From positions 1-64,000 of the forward strand of contig NZ_JBHLUN010000001.1 of assembly GCF_042433915.1 (NCBI RefSeq): DNA of 64,000 nucleotides, written 5' to 3'. Shown here one piece after another: positions 50,441 to 59,045 of this stretch. Within the stretch, counting starts at the first letter, position 1. The number at the start of each line of letters is the position of its first letter. The translations under genes and the position numbers were made by a program. The notes beneath the pieces are model-generated. The model did not search any database. It was not told the origin of the DNA and saw only the letters and a list, made by a program, of their open reading frames with translations. The stretch comes from Roseomonas elaeocarpi. Lineage in GTDB: Bacteria > Pseudomonadota > Alphaproteobacteria > Acetobacterales > Acetobacteraceae.

Positions 50441-52072
50441 TCAGTTCGACGGCGCGGTGGTCAGCTCCCAGTGATCGGGGCTCGACAGCACGAGGGCGCG
50501 CAGGTCGGCCGGGGCGTGTGCACCCTCGACCTGCTTGCGGCCGAGCACGGCGGCAGTGGCGAAGGCCACCATGCGCTCCCCCGCGAAGCGCATGTTGTCG
50601 GCGTTCTGCGTGTTCAGCACGTGCGGGCCGCGGAACACCGCGATCTCCTTGGGCTCCGGCGCGCGGCGCCAGGCGGTGAGCGAGCCTTCCAACCCTTCCA
50701 CGTAGTCCCAGGTGCCCTTGATGATCAGCAGCCCCGGCCACTTCGCGATGCCGGCATAAACCTCGCTGTCCGGGTAGTAGGTGGTGTTGCGCTCCACACG
50801 CAGCGCCGCCTCGATCATGTCGTGCCCGGCCGGGCGCCAGCCGAGGCCACCCGAATTCGGCCCGTAGAGGATCGCACCGCGGATGTTTGTCCAGCCGCGC
50901 GGCGGCTTGCAGGCGGCGTCGGGCTGGTCGCGGTCGCAATCGGCCACGAAGTTCTGCTGCATCGCCCAGGCCGTGGCGTAGGAACCGCGCGAGTAGCCGC
51001 CGATCACCACCGGGATTTCCCGCGCCTTCTGCCCGGCGAGCAGGCGCCCGGCGGCGGCGCGCCCCTCGAGCAGCTCGCCCGCGGGGGTGAGGAGGCGCAG
51101 GCCCTCGCCGGTTTCCAGCTGTTCCAACTCCCGGAACATGTCGCGTGCCTGCTCGGCCGTGTTGAAGCCGTTGCGGCCGCCGGAGATGCCGTTGCCGCGG
51201 CGGTCGGTGACCAGCACGTCGAAGCCCGCGGCGTTCAAGGCCTGGAGGAAGCCGCGCCAGTGGCGCATTCCGGGCTGTTCGCCCGCGCCGTTGTCGGAAG
51301 CGTCGACCACGTAGCGCCCCTGCGCGTCGCGCGAGATGCCGTCATGCGCCGGATCGTCGGTGGCCGTCAGCTCGCTGCCGCCGCCGTTGTTCAGGATCAC
51401 CAGCGCCCGGCGCTTGCCCCCCGCGCCGTCGTCGATGCCGCTGCCTTCCATGTACCAGCCGCGCAGGTGGATGGAGTCCGTCAGCTTGAGGTGGAGGCGC
51501 TCGTAGCTGTCGCGCGGCACGGTGAACTCCACCGTCGTGGTGCGCGGCTCCGCCGCCGCGATCGGCTCGCTGAAGGGCGCGCGGGCGAAGAAGCCGGGAC
51601 GGCGCACCGCGCGCAGGTCCACCGCGCCGTCCGGGTCGATGCGGCCCTCGGGCTGGACGCTGCCGGTGCGGCGGGGCTCATAGGCGGTGAAGCCTTGCGC
51701 TCCCTTGCGGGCAGGATCGGCGCAGGCGGGGTTCTCGCGGCAGGTGGCCCAGCGCTCGCGGATCTTCGCGTCGGTGAACTCCTCGGCGTAGAAGTCGGCC
51801 CCGGCGTAGTTCCCGGGCACCAGCTGGTAGGTCGCGGTGAAAGGAATACAGGGCGCCTTGCCGTCCGGCAGGGCCGCGTAGCCCACCAGTTCGGCGTTGC
51901 GGTCGTAGTTGACGTGGATGCGGCAGTCCGGTGCCGGCGTCCCAGGGTTCACCGCGGGCTGCTGGTTCGCGCCGGCTGACGGGGCTGCGGCCTGGCCCCA
52001 GGCGGTGGAGGCAAGTGCCAGCGCCAGGGCGGGCAGCGTGGCGAACAGGGCTGATCGAAGGGTGAACCGCAC
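50441..52072 (-). CDS. Secreted alpha/beta hydrolase
   Basis: 543 residues from GTG 52072, preceded by GAGGA six bases upstream; a GTG at 52120 has no ribosome site. Signal peptide: SALFATLPALALALASTAWGQA. The hydrolase core has an oxyanion-like ILNNGGGSE, DRRGNGISGG, and the nucleophile elbow GGYSRGSY (GxSxG). The catalytic Asp probably lies in KGTWDYVEG and the His in FRGPHVLN. The N-terminal ~200 residues hold paired Cys and a beta-rich domain. The family resembles large periplasmic alpha/beta hydrolases of unassigned substrate; esterase activity is the safest general call. It is unrelated in sequence to EPS enzymes and is flanked by gaps on both sides. Confidence 0.8.
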   Translation of the reverse strand: MRFTLRSALFATLPALALALASTAWGQAAAPSAGANQQPAVNPGTPAPDCRIHVNYDRNAELVGYAALPDGKAPCIPFTATYQLVPGNYAGADFYAEEFTDAKIRERWATCRENPACADPARKGAQGFTAYEPRRTGSVQPEGRIDPDGAVDLRAVRRPGFFARAPFSEPIAAAEPRTTTVEFTVPRDSYERLHLKLTDSIHLRGWYMEGSGIDDGAGGKRRALVILNNGGGSELTATDDPAHDGISRDAQGRYVVDASDNGAGEQPGMRHWRGFLQALNAAGFDVLVTDRRGNGISGGRNGFNTAEQARDMFRELEQLETGEGLRLLTPAGELLEGRAAAGRLLAGQKAREIPVVIGGYSRGSYATAWAMQQNFVADCDRDQPDAACKPPRGWTNIRGAILYGPNSGGLGWRPAGHDMIEAALRVERNTTYYPDSEVYAGIAKWPGLLIIKGTWDYVEGLEGSLTAWRRAPEPKEIAVFRGPHVLNTQNADNMRFAGERMVAFATAAVLGRKQVEGAHAPADLRALVLSSPDHWELTTAPSN

Positions 52073-52407
52073 GGCGTTCCTCGGAATGCTTTCTTTTGAC
52101 CGGAAAACCGTTCCTGCCACCTTCTGCCTGGACAGCAGCGGCCGGATGTTTCCGGTCCGCCGAGCGAACCACCGGCCATGGCATGATGCAAGTTTCCGGC
52201 GGGACCCTGCCGGCCGCCGGCCGTTCCTGCCAGGCGCAGCCGGATCGGCGAGGCCCCGGCGGCACCTGCTGCAGGGCAGCTTCGCCGGTCATCGGTGCGC
52301 CGTGGCGCAGGCCCGTCGCAGCCTTCGCCTCACCCTCCGCTGATTGTTCGATGCGGGGTTCATGCTTCTGCGCTGGCCAGGGCGGTGATCGCTCGGTCCG
52401 AGCTTTA
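52073..52407. other. Intergenic region, no gene seen
   Basis: 335 nt between the 5' end of the hydrolase gene and the 3' end of the LysR gene. It contains the hydrolase promoter; no other feature could be supported. Confidence 0.25.
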
Positions 52408-53427
52408 TCAGCCTTTCGTGCCGGTGCCTGATTTGGAAGACGGCGCCACAGGCCCGGACTTCTCCTGATCCGCGAGCACCGGCTGCCGGCCCCTGTCGTC
52501 GATCAGCCTGTCCCATGGCGGCGGTGACGGAAAGACCTCGTCGAGAAAGGCCAGGAAGGCCCGGACATTGGGACTGCCACGCCGGCTTTCCGGCCAGAGC
52601 GCCGTGATGACCGAGCGCTGCACGGCGAAGGCTTGCAGGACCGGCACCAGTTCGCCGCGCCGCACGTAGGTGGCGGCCAGGTAGGTCGGCGAGATGCCGA
52701 TGCCGCCGCCGGCCACGAGCACGGTGGCCACGGTCTCGCTCGCGTCAACGATGATGCCGGGCTCCGGGGTGATTTCGACCACGCGTTCGCCGATGCGGAA
52801 GGGCCAGCGCAGCGCCTGACCCGAGCTCTGGTAGCGGAAGTTCACGCAGTCATGCTGCACGAGTTCGTCCGGGTGCTTCGGCGTGCCCCGGCGCCGGAGG
52901 TAGTCCGGCGAGGCGAAGGCGCAAACCCGGTGCGGCGCGAGCCGGCGCGAGATCAGCCGGGTATCCGCGAGCTCCCCGACGCGGATCGCGACGTCGATGC
53001 CCTCCTCGATGATGTCCACCACGCGGTCGTTCAGGCGCAGGTCGATCGAGAGCCTGGGATAGCGGCGGTGGAAGCGCGGCAGCGCGGGGCCGAGCAGGTG
53101 CACGCCCATCGGCAGCGAGGCCGCGACCTTCAGCACGCCCGCCGGCTCCGACCGCGCCGCGACCGCCGCCTGCTCGATCTCCTCGGCCTCGCGCAGCAGC
53201 CGCAGCGCCCGTTCGTGAAGGTCGCGCCCCTCCGGCGTCAGCGTCAGGGAGCGCGTGGTGCGGCTGAACAGACGCAGGCCGAGGCGCTGCTCGAGGCGCT
53301 GGACGCTCTTGCTGACCGCCGAGGGTGAGATCCCGAGGACACGGGCCGCGGCCGTGTAGCTGCCGAGCGAGGCCGACCGCGCGAAGGCCACGATACCCGT
53401 GAGCCGGTCCAGGCCGATCTGTTCCAT
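52408..53427 (-). CDS. LysR-family transcriptional regulator
   Basis: 339 residues from ATG 53427. N-terminal winged HTH (about 8-66): IVAFARSASLGSYTAAARVLGIS, SAVSKSVQRLEQRLGLRLFSRTTR and LTPEGRDLHERA. The effector domain follows in the LysR/CrgA arrangement (LKVAASLPMG, DIIEEGIDVAIRVGEL, then LVAGGGIGISP). The C-terminus has a low-complexity tail of about 25 residues not usual in the family. It is divergent from the SDR gene across 105 nt, the typical arrangement for a LysR protein controlling its neighbour; a tandem 9-bp repeat lies in that gap. The frame remains open upstream of 53427, but the family N-terminus begins there. Confidence 0.9.
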   Translation of the reverse strand: MEQIGLDRLTGIVAFARSASLGSYTAAARVLGISPSAVSKSVQRLEQRLGLRLFSRTTRSLTLTPEGRDLHERALRLLREAEEIEQAAVAARSEPAGVLKVAASLPMGVHLLGPALPRFHRRYPRLSIDLRLNDRVVDIIEEGIDVAIRVGELADTRLISRRLAPHRVCAFASPDYLRRRGTPKHPDELVQHDCVNFRYQSSGQALRWPFRIGERVVEITPEPGIIVDASETVATVLVAGGGIGISPTYLAATYVRRGELVPVLQAFAVQRSVITALWPESRRGSPNVRAFLAFLDEVFPSPPPWDRLIDDRGRQPVLADQEKSGPVAPSSKSGTGTKG

Positions 53428-53471
53428 GATGGCACAACTAAAGCGATATGGAGCCTGATTTTCAAGTTCAT

Positions 53472-53489
53472 CCACAGTTTCCACAGTTT
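53472..53489. promoter_or_regulatory. Tandem 9-bp repeat in the LysR/SDR divergent promoter
   Basis: CCACAGTTT occurs twice head-to-tail (53472-53480, 53481-53489) in the 105-nt gap between lysR and the SDR gene. It is a candidate operator, although it is not the palindromic T-N11-A form usual for LysR proteins. Confidence 0.35.
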
Positions 53490-53532
53490 TGCCCACGGGT
53501 GCCGCGATGGCGCCTGAGCAAAGGGATCTTCC

Positions 53533-54294
53533 GTGAGCCAGCCCACCCCCATCATCGCTTCGCCTTCTTCGCTCGTCGGGAACCTCCGGAACCGTACGGT
53601 GCTGATCTTCGGCGGCACCTCCGGCATCGGCCTCGCCGCGGCGCGCCAAGCCAGGGCGGCCGGTGCGTCGGTGATCGTGGTTGGCTTCGATGCCGCCGGT
53701 GCGGAGCGCGTCGCAGCCGAGCACGGCTTTGCCGGCTGGCGCGCGGCGGACGTGACGAAGCCGGACACGATCACGGCGGCTCTCACGGGCATCGCGCAGG
53801 TGGACCACCTGGTGCTGCTCGCCGGGACCTTCGTGGCCGGCAAGGTGCTCGAGGCCGAGGTCGATCACCTGCGGCGCGCCTTCGAGGAGCGGATCTGGGC
53901 GGCGGTCCATACGCTGCGCGCGCTCGGTGACCGCCTTTCCCCGGAGGCGTCGGTCACTTTCATCTCCGGCGCCTTGGCGGACCGTCCCACCGGGCAGGGC
54001 ACCGCCGTGCTGGCCGCTGCCTCCGCCGCCATGGAAGCCCTGGCCCGTGGCCTCGCCCTCGAACTCGCACCGCGGCGCGTGAACACGGTGTCGCCGGGCA
54101 CGACCGACACGCCGCTGCTCGCCCGCACGCTCGGGGCCAACCGGGATGGCTACGTGGCGGCGTTGAAGGAGAAGCTGCCGCTGCGCCGCCTCGGCACGGC
54201 CGAGGAGGTCGGGGCTGCGGTGGTCTTCCTGATGGGCAACGGCTTCCTGAATGGCGAAACGCTGCACGTCGACGGTGGCTCACGCCTCGTCTGA
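53533..54294 (+). CDS. SDR-family protein lacking the YxxxK catalytic pair
   Basis: 253 residues from GTG 53533 with AAGGGA upstream. Classical SDR Rossmann fold: VLIFGGTSGIGLAAARQ (TGxxxGxG cofactor motif), ADVTK, VLLAGTF in place of NNAG, FISGALADRP with the catalytic Ser position, then ELAPRRVNTVSPGTTDTP and the C-terminal NGETLHVDGGSRLV. Where YxxxK should be, the helix reads AVLAAASAAMEALARGLA, so both Tyr and Lys are absent. Related SDR proteins with this pattern exist, but their activity is unclear. It is divergent from the LysR gene and probably its target. Confidence 0.85.
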   Translation: MSQPTPIIASPSSLVGNLRNRTVLIFGGTSGIGLAAARQARAAGASVIVVGFDAAGAERVAAEHGFAGWRAADVTKPDTITAALTGIAQVDHLVLLAGTFVAGKVLEAEVDHLRRAFEERIWAAVHTLRALGDRLSPEASVTFISGALADRPTGQGTAVLAAASAAMEALARGLALELAPRRVNTVSPGTTDTPLLARTLGANRDGYVAALKEKLPLRRLGTAEEVGAAVVFLMGNGFLNGETLHVDGGSRLV

Positions 54295-54334
54295 CGCCGC
54301 AGCGCTCGATCCCGCCCCTGGAGACAGCCCGAGC

Positions 54335-54692
54335 ATGCCCTCCTTGTGCGACCCTATACGCATCGGTGCGATCGAGGCGTCGAAACGCATCCTGATGGTG
54401 CCAATGACGCGCGCCCGCAAAACGCGCGAGCACGTTCCGACACCTGTGATGGCGCGCTACTACGCCCAGCGCGCCACGGCGGGGCTGATCATCTCCGAGG
54501 CGATCGGCATCTCGCGGGAAGGCATAGGGTGGCCCTGCGCCACGGGCGCTGGATGGCGAGCAGGTCACGGGGACGCCCTGCGAAGATCGTGCCCACGCCA
54601 CGCTGAAGGTCTACGCGGGCGCGCCGCACGGCCTTGCCGCCACCCACCAGGAACAACGCAACGCTGATCTGCTGGACTTCGTCCGCGGGTGA
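54335..54692 (+). pseudogene. Chimeric remnant: Old Yellow Enzyme N-terminus joined to an alpha/beta-hydrolase C-terminus
   Basis: From ATG 54335 the frame encodes about 70 residues of an Old Yellow Enzyme-type flavin oxidoreductase (PIRIGAIEASKRILMVPMTR, YYAQRATAGLIISEAIGIS, then GIGW), ending near 54545. The plus-strand frame from 54549 to a TGA at 54690-54692 instead encodes the last 47 residues of a chloroperoxidase-like alpha/beta hydrolase (LKVYAGAPHGLAATHQEQ, with its catalytic-region His, then NADLLDFVRG). The two pieces are in different frames and neither is complete. This looks like a deletion that removed the rest of both genes. The OYE part lies 40 nt behind the SDR gene, with which it was probably co-transcribed. 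Confidence 0.75.
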
Positions 54693-55653
54693 GTGCCTCC
54701 GAAGGTGTCGGTCGGGAGTGCTGCACATCCTGAGCGATGATTTCCGCCGCTTGGGTGAAGCCACCCGCGCGGCGGCGGCATGGGTCGTTGGCTTCCCGCG
54801 CGAGCCACCGTTCCATCGGCGATGCCGGCGGCTGCCTGCTGCTCATCCACTGCATGGTGGAGGGGGCATTACTTCGAGGACACAGCCTGGTGGGGTGTCT
54901 TGCGCGCCCTCGCCAAGGCAACAGGAGGAAGCGGCCGAAGCCAAACGGGCAACCTGCTGCCCGAGGCTCTGCAACGGACCGCCAGCGCGGCACGGCAGCA
55001 CCATGCCGCGCTCAGGAGCGCCATAATTTACGGCCACGGCACATGGATGTTGCTGGATCTTTGATCGCCTGCTTTCGAGCAGAACTGCCGTGAATATGGG
55101 GCTGCATATGTCCGACTTAGCGGTGGCTGAAGCCGGCAAGTCATTCCTGCCCGATTTGCCTGAGAGGTGCTGGGGGTAATCCTTTTGGTGCGGCTGTGTT
55201 GAATGGCGGTGGTGAAACGGTGTGTAAATCCGCGACCTCGTTTGAATGTTGTTTGACCAAAGATGCAAAAAGTTAAATTCCAGGGAGAGTGGCGTGGATT
55301 TTAAATGAAAGATTTTCACGGCGGGAGTCGGATCACCACTGAACGCCGCGTTGCAGTCGGGTGTCCGGTTCGGGCGCATGGTGCTGGCGTAATGCCGCCG
55401 CGGCAGCGAAGTATAATATTGAGCAGGCAAATTCATTGCCGTTTTCAGGACGTGGACGTGAAGCGTTGCTCGACCGCGCAGCGCCTGGAACAGCCGCTCG
55501 CCCCATCGGAGGATTTCAACGAAGACAGGAACGCTCCGGCGGTGCGTGGCCGCAGGTCTTGGGGTTCGCGCTGGTCAGGCTTGGCAGTGTCTCAGGGCGC
55601 GCCACAGTCCGGGCTGTTACCAGAGCGGTCAGCCAGTGACGTTCCAACGGATG
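54693..55653. other. Gene-poor region with an A/T-rich patch
   Basis: 961 nt after the chimeric remnant. No coding sequence is supported. The interval 55050-55330 is distinctly A/T-richer than its surroundings. Some of this may be decayed remains of the genes lost at the neighbouring junction. Confidence 0.3.
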
Positions 55654-55884
55654 TCACGGTTCCGCGTCGAATTCCTGCACTGTCCAGACGCTGATCCAGC
55701 GCAGGGCTGATTCGATCACCTCGTCCGGGAGGGTGTCGTAGTGAGGAATGAGATCGAAGTTGACGCTGCGCTTAAGGGTGTAACCGCCCGCCAGTGCCGG
55801 CAGGATGGTGGTGAAGTCGAACAGCGTGGCCGTGACCGCGAGCACGATCGCTGCCCAGCCTGATCGTCTTGCCCGTCCGGCCAT
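55654..55884 (-). CDS. Small predicted membrane or exported protein
   Basis: 76 residues from ATG 55884, preceded by AGGAAA with a spacing of six. Basic residues (RARRSG) precede a hydrophobic segment (WAAIVLAVTATLFDFTTILPALAGG), which reads as a signal peptide or a single membrane anchor. A C-terminal part with HYDTLPDEVIESALRWISVW follows. No family is recognised. The evidence is the ribosome site, the typical N-terminal topology and an intact frame. Confidence 0.45.
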   Translation of the reverse strand: MAGRARRSGWAAIVLAVTATLFDFTTILPALAGGYTLKRSVNFDLIPHYDTLPDEVIESALRWISVWTVQEFDAEP

Positions 55885-56364
55885 CGGCGTTTCCTGGCGT
55901 GTCCACCGCGGTTGAGCAAGCCTTCGATGCTGCCATGGCCGGAAGCATCTCGGCGCAACATCCACATCCGCAGATCCAGCGTCGCCGCAGCGTCCTCGCT
56001 GAGCGGGCGGAGTGGTGCTTGCCATGATGTTGTGCCGCACAATGACAATGCAGTCCATGGCATTTCAGGGGGAAAGTCCATATCGGAATTGGTCGCAGCC
56101 ACGGGGTTTTTGGATTCTCGCCTGGGTTGAGCAGCGCGAAACGGTACCCCCGAGAGTTTATCTGCCAGGGCGGCCTAGCTCGAGGTTGCCAAAGCCGTAT
56201 CGCACCCGTTGAGGTTGCTATTCACCTCTTGTCGTGGGTGAGGGTGTTTACGGCGCGCGTTTGCAAGATAGAATTATCAGAATCGGTCGCGCTTCTGATA
56301 AGCTTTGCTCTCCATTTGACGGTGAATGGGCTATGAGGGCGCGTCTCAATTCCGGAGCCTGGGT
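55885..56364. promoter_or_regulatory. Upstream region of the wza-like gene
   Basis: 480 nt between a small minus-strand frame and the plus-strand wza-like gene. The last 150 nt are A/T-richer and contain a perfect inverted repeat (see 56274-56301). No further gene is supported. Confidence 0.35.
56274..56301. promoter_or_regulatory. Perfect 9-bp inverted repeat upstream of wza: candidate operator
   Basis: TTATCAGAA (56274-56282) and TTCTGATAA (56293-56301) are exact reverse complements separated by 10 nt, 63 nt before the wza-like ATG. Half-sites two helical turns apart suit a dimeric regulator. TTCTGATAA recurs at 17925-17933, upstream of a small gene between the acyltransferases. Confidence 0.5.
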
Positions 56365-57558
56365 ATGAAAGCGTTGCACGCGCTCTCAATCTTGTCGGTG
56401 TTGGCGCTGACGGGTTGCGCCCAGAGCGGACCGTTTCTGCCAACAAGTGGCCCGGACCGAGCCAGCGTTCTTGGCAACGCCGCCCTTGCAACCGGCCCCA
56501 CCGAGACCACGGCATCGTTGCCCTATGTTCTGGTGCCGCTGACGCAGCCCTTGGTCAGCTTACTTCAAACGAAGGACCAACCGCCGTCCTTTGATCAGAG
56601 CGCGGCTGAGCAGCCCGTCAGCGAAACCCTGATCGGGATCGGCGATACCGTGGTGGTCACCATCTTCGAGAGTGGCGCCGGAGGCCTCTTCATCCCGCCG
56701 GATGCCGGTTCACGCTCGGGCAACTTCGTGACATTGCCCGGGCAGCAGGTGGACCGTCAGGGCAATATCTCGATCCCCTACGGCGGAACCATCCGTGCCC
56801 AGGGGCGCACCACGATTCAGGTGCAGCGTGCGATCGAAGCGCGCCTGGCAAATCGCGCCCTGGAACCCCAGGTCGTGGTCACACTGACGGACCGCCAATC
56901 GAGCACCGTCTCGGTTCTTGGCGAGGTCAACAAGGCGGAGCGCCTGCCACTCGACGCAGGCGGCGAACGCTTGCTGAGCGCCATCGCACGGGCTGGCGGG
57001 CCGAAGTACCCGTCCTACGAGAGCATGGTCACGGTGCAGCGGAGGGGCAGGGTGGTGCACGCCCTGCTGGGTGAGATCGCGCAGAACCCCTCGCAGAACA
57101 TCGCGCTTCGTCCCGGCGACGTGGTCTACATATCGCGGGAGCCACGCTACTTCACCACCCTCGGCGCCATGGGCCAGACCAATTCGGTGGAGCAGATCAA
57201 CCGCCGCTTTCCCTTCGACTCCGTGAACCTGTCCATGGTGGATGCGGTGGCCCGCGCCGGCGGGCTGACCGATGACCGCGCCAACCCACGAGCGGTGTTT
57301 CTTTATCGCTTCGAGAAGCGCGAAACCCTGCAAGCCGCCGGGCTGGCGGTGCCGCCGAATGCACCGGAGGATGTGCCCACGGTCTACCTCGTGGACTTCC
57401 TCAATCCTTCCGTGTTCTTCATGGCATCGAAGTTCCCGATCCGTGACGGCGACTTGATCTACACGTCCAATGCCCCGGCAACGGAGCTTTCGAAGTTTCT
57501 CAGCCTGCTGAGCCCCGGGACGGGTTCCATCGCGTCGGTCCGCAGCGGCCTCTTCTGA
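56365..57558 (+). CDS. Wza-type polysaccharide export outer-membrane lipoprotein
   Basis: 397 residues from ATG 56365 (GGAG eight bases upstream). A lipoprotein signal ends in LTGC (Cys18). The Poly_export domain follows: IGIGDTVVVTIFESG, then VDRQGNISIPYGGTIRAQGRT and VVVTLTDRQSSTVSVLGEV. Two SLBB-like segments come next (RLPLDAGGERLLSAIARAGGP, FPFDSVNLSMVDAVARAGGL), with RDGDLIYTSNAP at the end. Wza-type octamers form the outer-membrane channel for EPS and contact the Wzc-like protein. This is the missing export component of the 17-50 kb locus, 6 kb away from it. An in-frame ATG at 56326 lies before the signal peptide and is less likely. Confidence 0.92.
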   Translation: MKALHALSILSVLALTGCAQSGPFLPTSGPDRASVLGNAALATGPTETTASLPYVLVPLTQPLVSLLQTKDQPPSFDQSAAEQPVSETLIGIGDTVVVTIFESGAGGLFIPPDAGSRSGNFVTLPGQQVDRQGNISIPYGGTIRAQGRTTIQVQRAIEARLANRALEPQVVVTLTDRQSSTVSVLGEVNKAERLPLDAGGERLLSAIARAGGPKYPSYESMVTVQRRGRVVHALLGEIAQNPSQNIALRPGDVVYISREPRYFTTLGAMGQTNSVEQINRRFPFDSVNLSMVDAVARAGGLTDDRANPRAVFLYRFEKRETLQAAGLAVPPNAPEDVPTVYLVDFLNPSVFFMASKFPIRDGDLIYTSNAPATELSKFLSLLSPGTGSIASVRSGLF

Positions 57559-57594
57559 CGGTCCTTGACGTCGGCTCCGGTTCTCGCAACTGCC

Positions 57595-57623
57595 TGCCAT
57601 CACCCATCGTGTGAGTGATGGCA
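57595..57623 (+). terminator. 9-bp hairpin after the wza-like gene
   Basis: TGCCATCAC (57595-57603) and GTGATGGCA (57615-57623) form a perfect 9-bp stem with an 11-nt loop, 37 nt after the wza stop. It may terminate the transcript or act as an operator for the downstream alcohol dehydrogenase gene; no T run follows. Confidence 0.45.
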
Positions 57624-57829
57624 CGGGCGAGGAGAATGGAGACCTTCACAGGGCCGGCCGCAGGTCCGTGGAGGCACCCGGAAAGGTGTGCCGGATCGTC
57701 CATGACACGGTGTTGAACAGCTTGGCTCGTCGAAAACGAAGTTCCGGCGCGAGGAACTGCAGCACGGGAGCGCCGGGCACGTTCTCACCTCCGACTCTCT
57801 TCGCAGCCTGTTCAACCCACGGACTGACC

Positions 57830-58933
57830 ATGCCCCAAGCGATCGGCTACGCCGCCAAGCACTCGTTCAGCCGCTTGCGGCCCATGACGTTCCAGTGCGA
57901 CGACCCCAAGGCTGGGGAGGTCGAGATCGAGGTTCTCTTCTGCGGCGTCTGCCACTCCGACATCCATCAGGCGAAGAACGAGTGGGGCAACACCGTTTAC
58001 CCCTGCATGCCCGGGCACGAGATCGTCGGGCGCGTGGCGCGGGTCGGCGGCTCGGTTACGCGTCACAAGGTCGGTGACGTCGTGGGGGTGGGTTGCATGA
58101 TCGACAGCTGCCGCGCCTGCGAGCCCTGCCGGGCCGGGGAGCAGCAGTATTGCGAGGGTCCGAACAGCTGGCTCGCGACCTACAATGGCCCGATGGTGCC
58201 GGCGGCCAAGTCACCGGATGGGCAGAACCACTACGGTCGCGACAACACCTTCGGTGGCTACGCCACCCGCATCGTCGTGGCCGAGGATTTCGTACTGAAG
58301 ATCCCGGCCGCGCTGAAGCCTGAAGTCGCCGCGCCCATCCTTTGTGCCGGCGTCACGACCTACTCACCGCTGCGCTACTGGAAGGTCAAGGCTGGTGACA
58401 AGGTGGGCGTCATCGGTTTTGGCGGGCTGGGCGACATGGCAGCGAAACTCGCCAAGGCAATGGGTGCGGAAGTGACGGTCTTCACCCGCACGGAGGAAAA
58501 GAAGAAAGAGGCGGCGCGCCTGGGCGTCAGCTGCGTGCCGGAAAGCGACAAGGACGCCATGAAGGCGCTGAAGAACAGCTTCGACTTCATGCTCAGCACC
58601 GTGCCGGAGAAGCACGACGTGAATCCCTACGTGCAGATGCTCAAGCGCAACGCGACGCTGGCGGTGGTGGGCGCGCTGGAGCCGCTGGCGCCGGAAAACA
58701 ACATGGAGCGCGCCATGCATCGCAAGAGCGTCGCGGGTTCGCTGATCGGCAGCATCGCGGAAACGCAGGAAGTGCTGGATTTCTGCGCCGAGCACGGGAT
58801 CGGCCCCGACATCCAAGTGATCCCGATCCAAGAGATCAACGACGCCTACCGCAAGGTGGAGCGGGGCGACGTCCGCTTCCGCTACGTCATCGACATCGCC
58901 TCGCTGCGTGCCGAGGAGGTCGAGGCGGCTTGA
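57830..58933 (+). CDS. Zinc-dependent NADP(H) alcohol dehydrogenase (YahK/CAD-like)
   Basis: 367 residues from ATG 57830. Medium-chain dehydrogenase with catalytic zinc ligands Cys41 (CGVCHSD) and the GHE motif at 62-64, and structural zinc Cys94, Cys97, Cys100 and Cys108. The cofactor motif is GFGGLGDMAAKLAKAMGAEV followed by TRTEEKK, which in cinnamyl-alcohol-dehydrogenase/YahK relatives fits NADPH preference. GRDNTFGGYA and AAPILCAGVTTYSPL are family hallmarks. It reduces aldehydes to alcohols broadly. The frame is open for about 70 codons upstream, but no ribosome site or homology supports an earlier start. It is not obviously part of the EPS pathway. Confidence 0.92.
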   Translation: MPQAIGYAAKHSFSRLRPMTFQCDDPKAGEVEIEVLFCGVCHSDIHQAKNEWGNTVYPCMPGHEIVGRVARVGGSVTRHKVGDVVGVGCMIDSCRACEPCRAGEQQYCEGPNSWLATYNGPMVPAAKSPDGQNHYGRDNTFGGYATRIVVAEDFVLKIPAALKPEVAAPILCAGVTTYSPLRYWKVKAGDKVGVIGFGGLGDMAAKLAKAMGAEVTVFTRTEEKKKEAARLGVSCVPESDKDAMKALKNSFDFMLSTVPEKHDVNPYVQMLKRNATLAVVGALEPLAPENNMERAMHRKSVAGSLIGSIAETQEVLDFCAEHGIGPDIQVIPIQEINDAYRKVERGDVRFRYVIDIASLRAEEVEAA

Positions 58934-59045
58934 GGAGCAGCAGCGGCACGATGGCCGCGCCCTGACCGTGTCTCGTGGCGACGCCGGGTGGCGCCGCATC
59001 CTGACGACTGGGCAGCGCGGTTACGGCGCGCCGCCAGCCGGCTGC

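Noticed and set aside
53428..54267. Upstream in-frame extension of the LysR gene to 619 codons
   Set aside because: The LysR HTH starts directly at ATG 53427; the extension is antisense to the SDR gene and has no homology.
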